The notes: generated from the sequence alone by a model not told the origin. Numbered from the stretch's first letter, positions 37,501 to 50,960 are shown. The stretch: DNA of 64,000 bases from Gavia stellata (GCF_030936135.1 NC_082598.1:12342687-12406686); one strand, 5' to 3'. Program-made: numbers and translations.

Positions 37501-40462
37501 GGGATGACTCCACATTTTGGAAAGCCTAGACATGAAATGACTTGTTTTTCATCCAGAGCTGCAGTAACGAAATCACTGATACTGTCATGAGAATAATTAT
37601 TCTGTGTTTGTGTGGAAACGCAGCAGAGTGGAGGAAGGTGGTTAAACATTTATTTTAAATTATGCTTCATATTCTTTTAATTATATGAATGATGATTTGA
37701 AAATTGTAATGATACTGACACTTAGCTGACAGCTCAGTTTGAAAACTTCCCTCATTTTATTTAATTTAAATTGACTTTAGAGTTTATATTAGCTTGTAAT
37801 GAAAAAAATAAACCTATTGCTTTATGCAGCTATATTGGAGTGCTGTTCCTGTATACTTTCTCATTGTAATCTTGCTAAACACATGCAAAAATAGCCTTTA
37901 ATTGCTGCAATAACGGTTCCTAAAACTCAGCAGAGATTTTTACTAACTGCCTTTGGATTTGGTAACTATTTTATTATAATAACGAGGGCAGGAGGTTAGC
38001 TCGTGCTAGGCTTGTTTATGTGATGTGAATTTTGCACTGAGCAGATGGTGAGATCTGGCGCGCTTGTGTGCTGGGTACTTGTGCTGTGTTGCATCTCTTA
38101 TGCATGGTTGTATTCACATTCTGCTGGATGACACCTCTCCTTTGTCTCTGATCCCACAAACTCTGTAATTAGCAGTAAAAGCACAGGTTGCTTCAGTTGT
38201 GCTGTCTGCCTGCTGTCCTGTATCAGCCGTAGGTTTCTGGTTTAATTATGATCCATAGGAAGTGCTGGGAAAGGCATGCAATCCTTTTCTCAGTGCCAAT
38301 TAAAAGCTGTTGTTTCTAAGTAGTAGAAGCAGGTATATATTTCAAAAAGGAACGTGCGTCTTGAACCGTGTTATTTTGTATTTTGGACTACATGAAGGAA
38401 TTCAATTAAATAGACACCTGTTGACATAAAGATTTACTGAATTTGCTGAATTACCTGTCTTATGGTATAGGAACTAAAGAGAGAAGCAGTAATAGCACTT
38501 TGCTTGCAGGAGCTACGGCAGAGGTCTTGGAAAGAGCCGTGAGCGATTCGGGGGGGTGCGGCTGGACCTGCTTGGTGCAGAAAAGCCCTGTTGGGGAAGT
38601 GAGTGAGCTCCTGTGCGCCAGCGTGGGGACAGTTCAGCCCTCTGTATGGCCAGCCGGAGGGCTCGAGGGACTGTGGAATGTGCACATTCAAGGCAAAACT
38701 TCCTTAGCTTTCCATTTATCCTTGAGATCTTCTGCTTTGTTGAGAGATGTGTGGAAGAAAAAGGTGTTGCGTTGTAATGACAAGGCACTGTCTGAAACGC
38801 GTTTGAAACAGCTTTTAACACAAGCTGCTAATTGAGAAATAGGGTAAAACAGGTTACCGCTAGATATTTAACGAGCATTTGCAGAGCATCCGTTTCTAAC
38901 ATAACTGCTCCTCAGGCAGGTTTGGTGCCTGTCCATTTGGTCACACTGTTCTCCCTCCTGCCCCGGTGCCTGGACCACCGGGGTGTAGAGCTGGGCAGGG
39001 CTGGGGCTGGGGAATTGCTCTTCCCTGCTGCCAAGTGCAGTTGGAAGGATGGATGAGGAAAGCTTGTGGAGTCTCCATTTCACAATCGCCCTTTCTCTCA
39101 TCTTTTCTGTGGAAAGGACCACTGGGGAGGTCTCAGGCCCCCACAAGGCTCCATAATGAATCACCAGTTCTTAGGAAAAAAAACCCAACAAACCCCTTAT
39201 CTAAAGTAGATTTACAGCTCACACCGATGTAGTTCTCTGAAGACTGCATGTATTACCTATTACTGTGTTATATTAGGCTTACCCCCACGCCAGCACTCAA
39301 GTACTCCTCGTTGCTGTATTTTACACACAGACACAAGGCAGGGAGGGAGCAGGGGCCAGCTTTAGGCACTTAAAAAGCAGGAATAATGCTTTACGGGATA
39401 TTTAGGGGCACTTAAATGCTTGTTTCCTTTGCTTTCATCTGGGCGTTCTTAAATCCAACCCCGAGTGTTTTGACTGAGGTGACACAAGAAGGGTTTGGCA
39501 AAAAAACAACTTGAACTCCAATCTCTAATTCCGGTCGGGTGCTGCTGCACTCATCTGCTTCTCCTTTAATCCTGCTCAGAGAAGATTGCAAATTTAATTC
39601 CCCTCGGCTGCTGTGAACCACACCCTCCCCAAATCAGTTGATACAGCATTTCAGCAATCAGTACTTTGTCCTGTTTCTCAAATACTTAGTGAGTAAATGG
39701 CCTTTGGGTCTCATATTTGTTTATTTTGATTTTCAGTCACCACCTCTAGCTATAGAAATGAAAGGTTTCAGTGTCAACACAGAGATAATTTTCTGCTAAT
39801 TCCTTCATGCAGAATAATATCCGTTAGCAGAGCTGTGCATTTTTGGTTTGGAGTTGGAATGTGGCCTTTGTTGAAAAAACTGAACAGTTTTATGAACTAA
39901 ACAGCTGATATTGGTTATTTTAGATACTAATGTCTTTTTGCTCAAACAAAATATTTCCATTTCATGGAGTGAATGTAATGTGTAAAGAAGGGATGTTCCT
40001 GGTGAATTTATAGAGGAGCCAGTAGTGCTGATAGTTGCTAAAGAAAATTGATGTAGCTTTTCTGCTGATGGAGGGTTGCTGTTGAAGGTGAGTGATACGA
40101 TATTTGTATGAGCCTGAACTGAAAGGCTTGCCACTTTTTTAACCCAACCTCAAGAATAGGATTAAAAACACCAAAACAAAACACAAAAAGAGCAGGGGAG
40201 GGGACACCCTCCAACCCCTTTGGTTTTCCTTTTATCTTTAGGCTCTGGTTCTGCACTATCCCTCCAGGAACCTTGGTGAGGAATTAACACTTTCCCTGGA
40301 TTGACAGGTAATTTTGGAGATTACAAAAGCTTGTTATTTAGGAATAAAATATTTATTCACATAAATGTTGTTTATCCATTCAAATTACAACTTAGGTTAG
40401 TTCCCAGTACTCTTTAAAATGGCCCCATGAAATATCACAGAACAGAAAGCACCTGTCAGACC
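37501..40462. other. Intron 1 sequence downstream of the internal island
   Basis: Mostly AT-rich with a few mildly GC-rich patches (about 38500-38660 and 38930-39050). No exon with matching phase, repeat or RNA gene was recognised. Confidence 0.4.
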
Positions 40463-40983
40463 TAGTGTTCAGCTCTGGGGCCCCCAGCATAAGACAGACA
40501 TGGACCTGCTTGAGTGGGTCCAGAGAGGGCCACAAAGATGATCAGAGGGCTGGAGCACCTCCCGTACGAGGACAGGCTGAGAGAGTTGGGGTTGTTCATC
40601 CTAGAGAAGAGAAGGCTCTGGGGACACCTTATAGCAGCCTTCCAGTGCTTAAGGGGGACCTACAGGAAAGATGGGGAGGGACTCTTGGTCAGGGAGTGTA
40701 GTGATAGGACGAGGGGCAATGGTTTTCAACTGAAAGAGGGTAGGTTTAGATTAGACATTAGGAAGAAATGCTTCACCGTGAGGGTGGTGAGGCACTGGAA
40801 CAGGTTGCCCAGAGAAGTTTTGGGTGCCCCATCCCTGGAAGTGTTCAAGGCCAGGTTGGACGGGGCTTTGAGCAACCTGGTCTAGTGGAAGGTGTACCTG
40901 CCCATGGCAGTGGGGTTGGAACTAGATGGTCTGGAAGGTCCCTTCCAACCCAAACCTAGGTTTCTAGGATTCTATGATTCTAA
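40463..40983 (+). mobile_element. CR1 LINE 3' part, sense, well preserved
   Basis: A 5'-truncated CR1 in the + direction, starting near TTCAGCTCTGGGGCCCCCAG and ending with the tail TAGGATTCTATGATTCTAAT. An open frame of 123 codons (40514-40885) encodes the ORF2 C-terminus: [79 protein letters not shown]. The blocks GAACTAGATGGTCTGGAAGG and CCCATGGCAGTGGGGTTGGA identify the common avian CR1 3' UTR. No target-site duplication was seen, as is usual for CR1. Confidence 0.95.
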
Positions 40984-43311
40984 TATTAAATTGTGTCATT
41001 TGGCCCTTTGTCATTTCAGGCTTCTGTAATCACCAAGAGCAGTATGTCTAACAAACTGTTTTTTCAGAATAGGGTTAAATAATGTGAAATAAATGGGATA
41101 TGTGGCCTTTTTTGTGTCCATATATTGAACAAAGCAGGTGAAAATCTTTAAGCTTCATTTTTGAGGTTTGATCAAAGATTGAATGTATATTCTTAAGCAT
41201 GAGACTTCTTAAATTTTCAGTACTTGATTTCTAAGCTCAGTAACTGCTTCTATGGGTCTTTATACTAAGTTAAACCAAAAGGCACCAAACTGGAAAAAGC
41301 ATAAGGACTGTGTTGAATTCTGCAGTTCCTGGACATATGTTTCTTTATCAGGTCTGTAATCTACCATAAAGATTTTTCTCATTTGTCTACTCAAAGCCTG
41401 ATGGCAAAGGGGTTCGTCATCCTCTGCGTGGACTGGTCCTAGACAAGGTCATTTGCCAAGGGTTTGATTTCCCTCAGCAGTTTGCTCACAGCAGAGAGAT
41501 GATGATGGGAGAGCGGTGACATTTTCCATCCCAGGCTCCAGAGTGAAGCATGACCAGGGACTCACGCATCTTCTCCCTTCTGCCACCATCATCAGCTTGT
41601 CTTGCACTGTTTCCAAAACACTCTTGTCTCAGCCAAATCTCATCCTCAACCCTGGCACCTCATCCTGGTCCCCACTGCTATTAAATCCTACTTAGTCTAG
41701 CAATGCCGAAGGAGCTGTGTTTATTCAGAGGGGGATTCTTTTGACCACGTATTGTGGATTTTTGTGGATCCAGTGTACCTGTCACAAAGTCCACCTCTGT
41801 CAGGCTTCAGCCTTTGCTCCAAAGTACTTCCAAAAACAAGGTGCTGTGCTTTCTTTTTAACATTTATACCCAATGTATTTTATCCTGTCCTTTTTTCCAC
41901 CTTTATAAAAAGCTTAAACAGTTTGTCTGAAATTTTTCTAAAGAAATGAGCTCAAGAACACCAAACATGAAGAATGTCTGTATAAATGGTTGAAGTCTGG
42001 TAATGTTATAAGCACACTGAAAACATCATTTTACAGTTGCCATAAGGTTAATAATGAGTGATACCGCTGTTGTCTCTTCCCCGTGATACTTACAGCAAGT
42101 GCGTATGTCTTGAGCAAGCAGTATAGAAGTGAATCTGAGGAATGTATCTTATTTGGCAATTTGTTTAACAAACCATTGCTAATTCAATAAGCCCTACTTT
42201 ATCCAGAACTACAGAATTATGTACTGCGTAGCCTGTTGGAGAGAGCTTGAGTCTTGACATCAGAAATACGTGAGCACTGGACATTTGGCAAGATTATTGG
42301 CAGTGATGTCCCCGGCAGACAGGTCTTGTACACTAGTGAAGTGCTGGGGAAAGCGTTTGCTGGTTCCTTTCTTGCCAGTTTTTGTCCTTGTCAAAAAGTA
42401 TGTGCAGTCAGATCTTTTTAGGGTTTAAGGATTGGTAGAGGTACCTCTGGTAGAGCAAAATGCAGTCTGGGAGAAAGGGAAGTTGGCGAATCAGGCATTC
42501 CTTGGTATTTTTGTTCAGACAAAGTCATTTAAAGTTAAGAAGGAAATCTCTCATTTCATTAAATTCTGCAGATCAGAGTATAATGTAAGCATTTAATTTT
42601 TAATGAGCTCTTTAGTCAGTTATGATCCCATGAGTAGTCTCAGATCATTACATTCTATCAGTAATTCACTATTTCACTCATTAAATATGTTGATTGTATC
42701 TTCTGCTGCTTCAAAGACTGATTTTGATACATAAAGACATAAAAGTAGACTGCTGAAAATTGCCATGTAAACCTATTTCCTTAAAAATTATTTGAAACAG
42801 AAGTTAAAATTTTAAGTTGACTAATATTTGCCAAAGTTGTCTCAGTAGTTGAAATTGCAACATAAAGCACAATATATTTTAAAATATTCAAACTTAAACT
42901 AATATATCATTAATAACATCATTATGTTGGGCTAGATGAATGAATAAGTATTTAAAAATGTCTTCAGAAGCACAGTTTTAAAATGAACCCAAAGGCACCG
43001 TATTCCCACTGGGGCTTTGTATGAAATATTGATTAGCTTAGTTCTGAACTGAGAGGAAAGCAAAATAATTGTTCGTCTGTCTACCATGCATGTTTTAAAT
43101 ATGATTCGTGTTACTTCAAGTTTAATGGAAGAATTCCAACAGAAATAATATCTTTTTTAATTTATTTTATAGCTGAGGTGTTGGTTTTTTTAAAGTTCTA
43201 AATCTTGATCCAGAGACCTGAAGAGAAGCAAATGCGGTAAATAGTCCTGCCCTGTAGCTCTGGACGCTGAGCACCACATGCAATGTGGAAAGCATAACTT
43301 TCTGTTTTCTG

Positions 43312-43422
43312 TCACTTTGCAACAACTTTCAGTTTGCAACGATTTTCACAATTGTTTCACAATTCACAAAACAAATTTGCAACAATTTTCAATTTTCTAC
43401 TGCTTTGCAACAAGTGCGGCAT
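43312..43422. repeat. Cryptic TTTGCAAC/TTTCA repeat
   Basis: Four near copies of TTTGCAAC occur, three of them followed by aAcTTTCA- or gATTTTCA-like blocks: about 43315 TTTGCAACAACTTTCAG, 43333 TTTGCAACGATTTTCAC, 43376 TTTGCAACAATTTTCAA and 43404 TTTGCAACAAG. Between them CACAATTGTTTCACAATTCAC repeats internally. It looks like an old, degraded short tandem duplication. Confidence 0.6.
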
Positions 43423-46140
43423 TGAACTCCCAGGTGCAAGAAAACAAACAGAAAAATGACAGTTTCTCTGGAAATGTGACAATAATTTCACTTTAGGGAA
43501 AGGGGGTATGTTTGGCATGGAGGGCTGCCCTCGGGGCTCTCCGGCCGTGCGTCTGGGTGCCTTCAGCACATGCTCTGCACTACAGCTGGGACTCCTTGGC
43601 CAGATTACTGCCCTGCCCATGGGACACACCATGGCACGAGATCGCAGCCGTCTCTGTGCCTCCGCACCGGCCAGGTGCTGATGCCTCTAGAGAGACGCTA
43701 CTCAGAATGGGAAGAGTCAAGCATGTTTTCAAGGTCAAATGTTTAATCATTCCAATCAGAATTTTATATTTCAAACGTAACTTTTTAGGCCAAAATGTTC
43801 TGGGTGCGGTCAGCTCTTTTTAAGTCAAGTCTTCCATGAATTAAATGCTACAAATTTGATGTTTGTCAGTAATTCTGGAGGGAGCAAACCTTCTTTATCC
43901 ATAGCTATAAACTTTTAGCAGCTACTCTACTAAGTAACTCAGGAAAATATTCTGTTTCGGTTTCTTACAGGATTGATTCTTTTTCAGGGTGGGAAGTTTG
44001 TTTTGGGCAGGTTACAGTAAAGAGAAATTCTTATGTCAAAAGTTAAGTATTGCAGAATTCAGAGTTTTCTCTGTTTTCTTTTGAGGAATAAGGCAGATGT
44101 TCATATTAGCTTGAACCATGTGCGCCATTTGCCCTGTGTAAATTTGAGCATCTGCCTTTCTATAAGCTTCTAATTGCCTGTCATGCTGTGTTGTTTTTAT
44201 TGGAGATGTACTTAATTATAGCCAGGGCTTCAGTAATAGCTCCAGAGTTCACATTGCCTTGAGCAGGACTTTTTTGAAAATCCCAGAATGCATAATTTCA
44301 GCAGACGAGGCAGAATACTAATGGGTGGTGAATAATGCTATGAACAGCTCAATCCCATATATCTCCTTGGGAAAAAAAACCCAAACCACTTTACTTACAG
44401 GAGTAGAAAGTGCCGGTTTGGGCAAAACTTGCAGAAAATCCCCTGGAAGACTGGGTGGGAGGCTCAGCATCTCATTGAAATACTGACTCCTTAAAGTTGG
44501 TGGATGTGGAACGAGCTTTTAGGTATCACCACTGTGTTCTGGTGGTACAGATGAGGGTGAGGATAGAGGAGGAAGAGCAGCAAGGTCAGATATTAGAGAA
44601 CAAGAGCTGGATGACGCTCATTTACTGATTTTGGTATCATCTGCTATCATATCTGTTCATAGTGACAGTACCATCACTGCCTCTCTATATCATCCCTGCC
44701 TATGGTGAAGCTATAGACATTACTGTTGTTCTGTTGTTGTTGGGTGGGTTTTTTTAAATTAAAATCAATTTTGTGGGGTTTTTTCCCTTTTTTCTTTTTT
44801 TTGTCTCAGAAGTCTTTTTTTCTGAAATAGCAACTCTGATATTGCAATAGGAATAGAAACTAAAGATTTTGGCCAATTGAGTTTAACCTAGACTCTTATA
44901 AATTTATTCATTGTGTCGCAGCAGTCTCATACAAAAAGTTACTTCCCAATTATTTTTTTTTTTAATGTTGATGAAAGACAAGGGTTACACAGCCATGGCA
45001 TTATCCCTCAACTAAACTCTGAAGGGAAACACGTCTGATTCCCATCCATACTTAGTGTATTGGCCTATGAGAGGTTGCTCCATCTTGACTGGTTGGTTGC
45101 TAAGTTTGTTTTGAAGCTAAAATTTAAAAAAATTCAATCACTTTGAAATAAACAATCCAACCTTAGAATAAGCATGCCGCATTACAGAAGAAGAATGTCA
45201 TTAAGTGTGTAATTTACTTAAAATGCTTGATATATTTTTCTGTTATTAGGTCTTCTTCACAAATGAAAAAAGCTAAGGCTATTGAGTTATAGTACAGCCC
45301 CTTTATAATTAGCTGCCTTAATGTTTGCTCTCTAGACCCCTAAGTACACTGCGATAAAAAAATTGATGCAAGTACTGCAGCAGAATTGCAAGAATAAGGT
45401 CATATCTCACCTGTTCCACTTAACACATTGGGGTGCCAGTTTATATTGTTATTATCAACAGCCCAATAAATGCAATTTCTAATTTACATCACAAGATGGC
45501 AGCAAATTTTTAATTCACTTAATATTTTACTAACCTAGGTAAACCTAATCTGTTGAAATCATGGTTTACTTACAAAATGACAGCAACCTTTGTTTAATGA
45601 TAGGGTGTATGTGGTATTTACAGAGATGTCAATGTTTCAGAAGTATGAAGTCAAAACATCTACAGAAGTGTATTTCTATCTTAAAATCAATTAAGAAGGC
45701 AATTACCTTGAACTTTAAGGGTCAGTAGCTCACAGTGTAATAGTTACTGAATACCATTAAAGGTATTTTGGATAAAAACACTAGCTTTTATTTGTAGTCT
45801 TTGATTTATTGAAGAGGAAGTGCAACAAAGCATTTTTTGAAATTCAGGCAGAGGCTCTCAAGACTTGATCATGTGGATTCTTTACTCTATAAGCAGTTCT
45901 GATTTATGTTTGCAGGCGTGAGCTTTGACAGTTATGAAATGAGAAGTTTGGCTCAGCTCCTTTAGCAGATCTTTTGTCCTGTGTTGGCCAATACCAGAAG
46001 TTAAAACTGTTTCATCCTCTTGACCTGTTTTTGTCCCAGGTGTTAATTGTCATTATTTGTAGGTCATACAGAAGATGGTTTTATTGCAGTGATGTATCTG
46101 ATGGCCTTTAAAATGCTCTACCTTTTGTTTTCCCTTGCAG

Positions 46141-46284
46141 TTTCACAACCACAGGCTGTACATAGCCAACTGGAGAAGCCATCAAGTACTGCAATTCTCT
46201 GCAATAACTGTGGAAACCCATGCAAGGGAGAAGTTTTGAGAGTTCAGAACAAGTATTTCCATATTAAGTGCTTTGTTTGCAAAG
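46141..46284 (+). CDS. ABLIM2: ABLIM2 coding exon 2 (N-terminal part of LIM domain 1)
   Basis: The exon is 144 bases between a strong pyrimidine-rich acceptor (TTTTGTTTTCCCTTGCAG) and the donor AAAG|GTAAGT. Two bases complete Val6, then follow SQPQAVHSQLEKPSSTAILC and the first zinc finger of LIM1. Its zinc ligands are Cys26, Cys29, His46 and Cys49 (CNNC, 16 residues, HIKC), followed by Cys52 and the first base of the Ala54 codon. The sequence CKGEVLRVQ.KYFHIKCFVC is a close match to what I recall of ABLIM2. ABLIM1 and ABLIM3 differ more in the leader (SQPQA...STAILC) preceding the finger. LIM domains 1-4 of the ABLIM family bind protein partners (the family's partners include STARS), and the distant C-terminal villin headpiece binds F-actin. 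Phase is 1 at both ends. Confidence 0.97.
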
Positions 46285-47523
46285 GTAAGTGTTTGTGACA
46301 GCTATTCCTGAGTTAGGGCATTAGCATTTCATGGTCCCGGAAACTTCACAAACATATTTTACAATGCAATCCATGCCCGAAATGATTTACTGTAAACTCT
46401 GTGACTGCTTACTGTAAGACTGTAAACATCCTAAATCCTAAACATGGAGTATGTTTTGAATGGATATAAACCTGTGGAGTTTACTATAGAGCTGGGACCT
46501 GACAAAGAACAGGTTGGGAGAACTGGTAGCGAAACATGGTGCGGGGTTAGGAGAGAACTAACATTTACGAAGAAATTTGGAGGGTATCCCTCTCCCAGCT
46601 TTCTAATGCATGCCATGGGGTGGGCCATAGCCATGTCTGTTCAGACTCTCTTGTGTTGGACTGTGATGTTTGAATCCCAGTGTGACCCTATGTGCTTTTC
46701 CATTTTTTGGGGGGGAGCTACTTGGTTTGCTCCAGGTTGGTGCCGGGCTGTGATCTAATACTGACACATTGTGAATGGCAGAAGGATGATCAAGGAAACA
46801 GGGAATTAACTGATACAACACCCCTTCTGTAGATACTTGGTTGTTTGAAAGGTTGTCTGGAAGTTGCAAAGATCTAATTTGTTTTGAGTGTACAAATGCG
46901 TAAATGTTAACTGAAGTTTACTGGACAACCTCCTTTCTTCATTATTAAGGAGTACTTCAAATGACACTTATTAATTCTTGTAGCACAGCCTAGAAACATG
47001 ATCATGGCTCTGGTCCAGGCTGTGTTAATGTGACTATTTCTATTTAGAGGAAACTATCAGAAAGAAAACTGTCATTATGTCAGCTACACTGATATTTTTA
47101 TAAATCCCATAGGATTAAGTATATAGTATTCAATACCTGAGTCTATCTTTAATGAGTTCAGCTCAATAACTGTGTTCTTTGCAAAATTACACAGCAAAAA
47201 ACATAAGCATAGTGCACTATCCTAAATAGCAAAAATATTTTGGTCACCTATTCAGAACCAGAATGGTACTTAAAGCAGAACACAGCCTTCTGTAAACTCT
47301 TGTAAAGCCACCTGTTCTCATGGCAAATTTTATTATCAAATTAGTTTTTCAGACCTAACTCAGGAACAGAGCAGCTAATTTGTTATTCAGGAGTCTCGTC
47401 TCCTGCATGAAGTATCAGTAACACCCTGGGATGAGCTCCATATAATTATCTTGGTGAAATTCAAGCCCCCTTTTATACAGATCTGCTATGACAAAACATT
47501 GACAAGTCCTGTGGAAGAAATGA

Positions 47524-47811
47524 GACACAATTATACATCCACAGTTTCATTTCATAGGGCATCTCCTTTTAGAGGTTGCCAGGTCACCCGCAAATGCAGC
47601 AAATGGATTCGGAAGCTATTCACTGATCCCAAATTTAGGCAGTGTGGAGGCTTTTTTTCCCACCCCCATGCAGAAGATGATGATGAATGTACTGCAGAAG
47701 CTGTATTACCCCTACCTGTCTGTAAGAGATAAGGAGTTCGTTCGCTTCAGGCAAATCTTGGATATAATGAGGAAAAAACCCCACTATGTTAACAAGGAAG
47801 AAGCAGAGTAG
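47524..47811 (+). other. Unrecognised open frame, possible degraded exon or retrocopy
   Basis: An open + frame of 95 codons runs from just after a TGA (47521-47523) to TAG (47809-47811). The last 47 codons begin with Met (47668) and include KLYYPYLSVRDKEFVRFRQI, LDIMRKKPHYV and NKEEAE. This end is charged and protein-like rather than low complexity. I do not recognise the family. The neighbouring frame is also open across 47451-47732. No splice site in ABLIM2 phase was found at its start. It could be a fragment of a processed pseudogene or chance. Confidence 0.2.
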
Positions 47812-50315
47812 CGTCTGTCAGCCTCCCATCAGACTCAGCTGGCACAGAAGGTAGTGTCAGAGACACGTGGTTAAACTGCTTCTTGGTGTCAGGGCTCTTG
47901 GAGTACTTATATTCCTCCTTACTAATCATTTTGCTAAGTTTGCACACATGGTTGGGGTTTTTTCCCCCCTCATTATTTAAATGCCATAATTCCTTTTATC
48001 ACTTTTCAAGGGTTTCCATCAATTTGCTGGCATCCTTCTGGTATCTGTTTTTGTTTTGATTCTGGGTTTTATTTGTTACTTAAGAACCATAAGTTGCTTT
48101 CTGGTGTGGATTTACCACATTGTTATGTGAGAAGAGCTTAGGAACAGAACAGAGCACTGAACGTACATTTCAGTAGCTAACATGAAGGGGAAAAAAATCA
48201 GGTTAGGCAAATGTGATTTGGGTTTGTAATTATGTGCTCAAATCAATGGATGAAAAATTATAGTTAATGTGTTAGGATTTAGCAAAGGAAAAAAAAGTAC
48301 TCCGTCCTCCTGGTCAGCTGACCACTTACCTCCTTTCAGCCTCGGAGGAGAGGTTCGTGCCGCATCCCTTTTCCTGAACACCTTTTCTTGTCACACTGCT
48401 GGACTGTTGTGCATGGGCAGGGTGATGATCCTGGGAATATATTTACCTTACAGTTGACTCCTCCCTGTGGTGCATTTATTTTGATGGTACTCAGTGGTGC
48501 AGTTTGCCCCCTCTCACCTCATCCGCCAAAGATAGCACTTTGAAAGAGGCTGCGCGTCCAGCACAGGTGCAGGACAGTCCCGGGACAGATAATCCCACGT
48601 GTGGGCTTGCCGCGTTGCCCTGCTAAGCTGCCTGCCTGCAACTGTAGGCCTCTGTATTAAACCATCTCACAGCCTTCACCAGGAAACTTAGATATTTGTA
48701 AAACTGCAGAAAATTATGTTCCTTCTCACAGTATTTACAGATGTACAATGATGGAGACCACAAACTAATAAAGAGCCCATGAAGAAGAATCACAAATGAC
48801 CATGTCTTGAGAGGATGTCTAGAGGTATTTGAGGTCTGTTTGAATGACTTGATCAGTGACAGATATTACACTGGAAGAAGTCACACTTACCTTTTTAAAT
48901 ATGTGCAAAATGTGAAACCATTTCTTTGATAGTGTTGGATAAATTATGATGTTTCGGGGGGCAGAGGCATTTAATTTGGGGGTTTTTGGGGTAGAAAGGT
49001 AGTTTTGTATATTGCCATACTGCCATCTGATTATTCCTATGGGGACTGTGAGTTTCAGAGTGGTGACAGCAAGTATGTAGGTGCCTTTTGTATTTAAATT
49101 AAATTATATAACTAAGGAAGGTGAGTAGAAAGTTACTTATTCCCATCCAGTTCTTCTTACATTCCCCAGATAACGATTCTAAAGAATTTTAAGTTTTAAA
49201 AATCAGATGATTCTTCTTGTTATGCAAGATTGAGATACACGTCCAGATTAAAAATTTTAATAGCAATACTGTGAATATCTGCTAGTTTTGCTCAGTATCA
49301 AAGTTTAATATGACTTATGGAGGTAAATAGGCATTATAAATAAGGTTTATACTCGTATCTATTAGTATATATTGTTTCTTGTTAAAGTGCACGTCTAATC
49401 TGCTAGTAAAAGGCTGTAGGGAACATGCCATCTAGTTTCACTTCAAATTTTTACTCAGTCTTTACTTTAAATATCTCCCATTTTAGTCGGGTTTAATAAA
49501 AATGCAGTTTTAATAGAAGTAGATGCCTTTGAAATAGAACATTTTATTGGTTAGACTTCAAGGGCTTTGGTTCCCATGTTTGTGAATTCTCTTATTATTT
49601 CATACTGGTGTAATGAAAGCACCAAGGAGAATAATAAAAGGTGATTAAATACTGATAACTCAGACTATCAAATTAAAACAAATTGTGTTGTCTAATTCAT
49701 TCTGAGGGTGTCTGTCAGGTCAGGACTGCTTCTCATATGGGGTATAGTATTAGGCAAATAACTCACTTGGAGCTTGATTACAACAGCATAATTTAGTGAG
49801 CCAGTAGAGACACAGACTAATGTAGATTTGTAGATAGGAGTCATGTAGGTGCTGCAATTATATTATCCTGGATAGCCTCTTTGATCTTTCATAAAGGTAG
49901 AAATTACCTTGTTTTAGGAGTGTTTGTCAAGTGTTTCTTTTTCTGTGATGTGATTGCATCTGGGCATTTCCAAAATAGCAGTAACCTATGTCAAATACAG
50001 TAGTTAGGAAATATTGGAAGTGTGAATCAAAGCCCAATGTTTCTAGGGGGTCTGGAAAACGCGATTACTATAGCTTTATATAAAAGCAGAGAGTACACTT
50101 TACAGTATTTTATATAGTCACTCTAGCAGACCAAATAATGGACAATCCATAGTATGTTTGCAAATCTATTTGCGTGCAAAAACTCCTGCAGCCTCCACCC
50201 TGGTTAAATGGGAAAAATCCGTGCAATCCTGCAAAAAGCTGTTCTTTGTACAAGATTACTCATGTGTGAGAAAAAACATGACTCGTAATTTTTGTCCTTT
50301 ACTCGTTTGGTCTTG

Positions 50316-50960
50316 ATCACAGAATCATTAAGGTTGGAAAAGACCTGTAAGATCATCCATCAACCAACACCACCATGCCCACTAAACCATGTCCCACAAT
50401 GCCACGTCCACGCGTTCCTTGAACACCTCCAGTGATGGTGACTCCACCACCACCCTGGGCAGTCTATTCCAGTGTGTTACCACTCTCTCAGTGAAGAAAT
50501 TTTTCCTAATATCCAGTCTGAATCTCCCCTGGCGCAACTTGAGGCCATTTCCTCTTGTCCTGTCACTTGTCACTTGGGAGAAGAGACCAACACCCACCTC
50601 TCTACAACCCCCTTTCAGGTAGTTGTAGAGAGCGATGAGGTCTCCCCTCAGCCTCCTCTTCTCCAGGCTGAACAACCCCAGTTCCCTCAGCCGCTCCTCA
50701 TAAGACTTGTGCTCCAGACCCCTCACCAGCTTCGTCGCCCTTCTCTGGACACGCTCCAGCACCTCAATGTCCTTCTTGGAGTGAGGGGCCCAAAACTGAA
50801 CACAGTATTCGAGGTGCGGCCTCACCAGTGCTGAGTACAGGGGCACGATCACCTCCCTGCTCCTGCTGGCCACACTGTTTCTGATACAGGCCAGGATGCC
50901 GTTGGCCTTCTTGGCCACCTGGGCACACTGCTGGCTCATATCTAGCCAGCTGTCAACGTC
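50316..50960 (-). mobile_element. CR1 LINE, antisense, open ORF2 C-terminus
   Basis: The element starts with GATCACAGAATCATTAAGG (reverse complement of the 3' tail) and is truncated near 50960 after GGCTCATATCTAGCCAGCTG. Read on the minus strand, one uninterrupted frame covers about 190 element-derived codons of the ORF2 C-terminus: [107 protein letters not shown]. It lacks the reverse-transcriptase catalytic core and the endonuclease, so it is a dead 5'-truncated copy, but the open frame marks it as one of the younger insertions here. Confidence 0.96.

Larger units (their letters stand above)
5892..46140 (+). other. ABLIM2: ABLIM2 intron 1 (about 40.2 kb)
   Basis: A GT-AG intron in phase 1, from the exon 1 donor at 5892 to the acceptor ...TTTTCCCTTGCAG at 46140. 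Most of it is AT-rich non-coding DNA in which I recognise nothing: the stretches 6421-12734, 13086-20739, 21751-27819, 28196-31989, 32421-34035, 34151-37229 and 40984-46140, apart from the simple repeats listed separately. The recognisable contents are CR1 copies on both strands and an internal CpG island with a candidate alternative first exon near 37.2-37.5 kb. No tRNA, snRNA or second protein gene was seen. Confidence 0.9.

Noticed and set aside
47451..47732. 93-codon + frame MVKFKPPFIQICYDK...
   Set aside because: It overlaps another open frame that has a more protein-like end. It matches no family I recognise and is not bounded by suitable splice sites. It is kept only as part of the uncertain 47524-47811 region.
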